Source of the DNA: Limnohabitans sp.
GTDB taxonomy: Bacteria > Bacteroidota > Bacteroidia > Flavobacteriales > Flavobacteriaceae
Direction of reading: 5' to 3'
Length of the DNA stretch: 64,000 nt
Assembly (NCBI GenBank): GCA_030053945.1
Contig: JASGCW010000005.1
Span: forward strand, 1-64,000
Shown piece after piece: positions 63,164 to 64,000 of this stretch. The notes below the pieces were generated by a model, which saw nothing but the letters and a program-made list of their open reading frames with translations, did not search any database and was not told where the DNA came from. Numbering within the stretch: the first letter of the stretch is position 1; every line of letters begins with the position of its first letter. Position numbers and translations under genes: made by a program.

Positions 63164-64000
63164 TTAATTTATCTCCTTAAGAGAACGTACTAAAACCTTA
63201 TCAATTTTAACACCGTCCATATCCATTACTTCTAATTCCATTTTATTCCAAATTAGCTTCTCTCCCACTTTAGGTATTGTATCTAATTCTGTCATTATCA
63301 AACCACTTACTGTAGTAACCTCATAATCATTAATTTGATCATCTAAATCAAAATATGTTAAGAAATCATGTAATGAATAATGTCCATCTACTAACCACGA
63401 GCCATCTTCACGTGCAATTAATTGAAACTCTTCCTCATAAAACTCAGCTGCATCGCCTACTAGAGCTTCAAGAATATCATTCAGTGTGATAATACCTTGC
63501 AATACTCCGTGTTCATCCGTTACAAAAGCATAATGCACTTTTGTTTTCTTAAAAATTTCAAGTGCTTTATAAGCCGAAGTATGTTCTATAAAATAAACTG
63601 GCTCTTTTGTGATTGTTTTCAAATCAAAATTGCCTCCTTTTTCAAAATTGGCAAATAAGTCTTTTAGGAAAACAACCCCAATAATATTATCTAAATTTTC
63701 TTCACAAACTGGATAAATGGAATGAAGTTCGTTTAAAACCTGTTGTTTTAATTCTTTCACATCATCTTCAAGAGAAAGATACACAACCGATTTACGATGT
63801 GTCATTAAAGAATTTACTTTTCTATCGCCAATATGAAACACACGTTCCACAATATCTTGTTCAATTTCTTGAACCTCACCACCTTCTGTACCTTCCTTGA
63901 TAATAGCCTTGATTTCTTCCTCTGTTACTTTACCATCGGCAGTAGGCTTTATATTCAAAGCTTTTAAAATAAAATCTGTCGAATGTGTTAACAACCAAAT
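63164..64000 (-). CDS. CorC/TlyC-type CBS-domain protein (C-terminal part, cut by window)
   Basis: The reading frame stays open to the window edge. The track's start at 63994 is a TTG inside a leucine of the family's LLTHSTDF segment, and codons for I and W precede it, so the true start lies beyond 64000. The visible part has the region after the DUF21/CNNM membrane domain (VTEEEIKAIIKEG, ERVFHIGDRKVNSLMTHR). A CBS pair follows (VYLSLEDDVKELKQQVLNELHSIYPVCEENLDNIIGVVFLKDLF and TSAYKALEIFKKTKVHYAFVTDEHGVLQGIITLNDILEALVGD), then a CorC_HlyC domain (GSWLVDGHYSLHDFLTYFDL). Such proteins are linked to Mg2+/Co2+ efflux. Confidence 0.9.
   Translation of the reverse strand: MWLLTHSTDFILKALNIKPTADGKVTEEEIKAIIKEGTEGGEVQEIEQDIVERVFHIGDRKVNSLMTHRKSVVYLSLEDDVKELKQQVLNELHSIYPVCEENLDNIIGVVFLKDLFANFEKGGNFDLKTITKEPVYFIEHTSAYKALEIFKKTKVHYAFVTDEHGVLQGIITLNDILEALVGDAAEFYEEEFQLIAREDGSWLVDGHYSLHDFLTYFDLDDQINDYEVTTVSGLIMTELDTIPKVGEKLIWNKMELEVMDMDGVKIDKVLVRSLKEIN

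Noticed and set aside
63164-63994. Complete 276-residue gene
   Set aside because: The TTG start is an internal leucine codon; the frame continues past the window edge and the family has an N-terminal membrane domain that is not seen here.

Overview
The window looks like chromosomal DNA of a member of the Flavobacteriaceae, probably Flavobacterium or a close relative. The DNA is AT-rich. Many exported proteins have the flavobacterial signal-peptide ending 'S-Q'. Several families are typical of Bacteroidetes: an S46 dipeptidyl-peptidase, a SusC-type plug sequence, PepSY iron-uptake membrane proteins and TANNTTTG-like promoter boxes. I saw no rRNA, tRNA, CRISPR array, phage structural gene or integrase.

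Layout. 0.1-6 kb (minus strand): a secreted protein and a HAD phosphatase; a three-gene ABC-transporter operon whose permease has a very His-rich periplasmic loop; a RES/Xre toxin-antitoxin pair; radC. 6-21 kb (plus strand): an iron island. It holds a TonB-dependent siderophore receptor, a PepSY membrane protein, a small unknown protein and a LuxR-type regulator. These are followed by a seven-gene operon for an NRPS-independent hydroxamate siderophore: PLP decarboxylase, N-hydroxylase, membrane acyltransferase-like protein, GNAT-IucA/IucC fusion, separate GNAT, separate IucA/IucC and MATE exporter. The same 23-bp AT-rich motif, probably a Fur-type operator, lies before the receptor (twice) and before the biosynthetic operon. 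20.9-21.6 kb: a GIY-YIG gene set between short inverted-repeat elements. 21.6-31 kb: mpl, a coiled-coil membrane protein, and a 2169-residue alpha-2-macroglobulin carrying an inserted SusC-like carboxypeptidase-regulatory and plug region.

31-45 kb is an accessory region. It contains single genes of mostly unknown function, bordered by long imperfect palindromes and by a repeated 3'-flanking element (copies A, B and C) that ends in or near a terminator. It also contains two adjacent 21-bp-period tandem arrays, a PagL-like outer-membrane protein, a ketopantoate-reductase-like gene, a putative amidoligase with a papain-like hydrolase, and a 560-residue protein with a PD-(D/E)xK nuclease signature.

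44.8-50.5 kb (minus strand) is a LodA/LodB-type quinoprotein amino-acid oxidase locus. The oxidase is fused at its N-terminus to a catalase-like heme domain, and a c-type cytochrome lipoprotein is encoded upstream. 50.9-64 kb is more ordinary: a NucS-like nuclease-domain protein, a four-gene envelope operon (TPR protein, large unknown, DUF3142-like lipoprotein, small membrane protein), an S46 peptidase with the DPP7-type residue, a BON-LysM protein, a GH10-like hydrolase, obg, and the C-terminal part of a CorC/TlyC-type CBS protein cut by the window edge.

The candidates most worth following as undescribed biology are the palindrome-bordered single-gene cassettes at 31-44 kb, the catalase-LodA fusion, the macroglobulin with an embedded plug domain, the amidoligase/hydrolase pair, the paired 21-bp arrays, and the repeat-flanked GIY-YIG gene. 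All calls come from reading the sequence; no database search was run.
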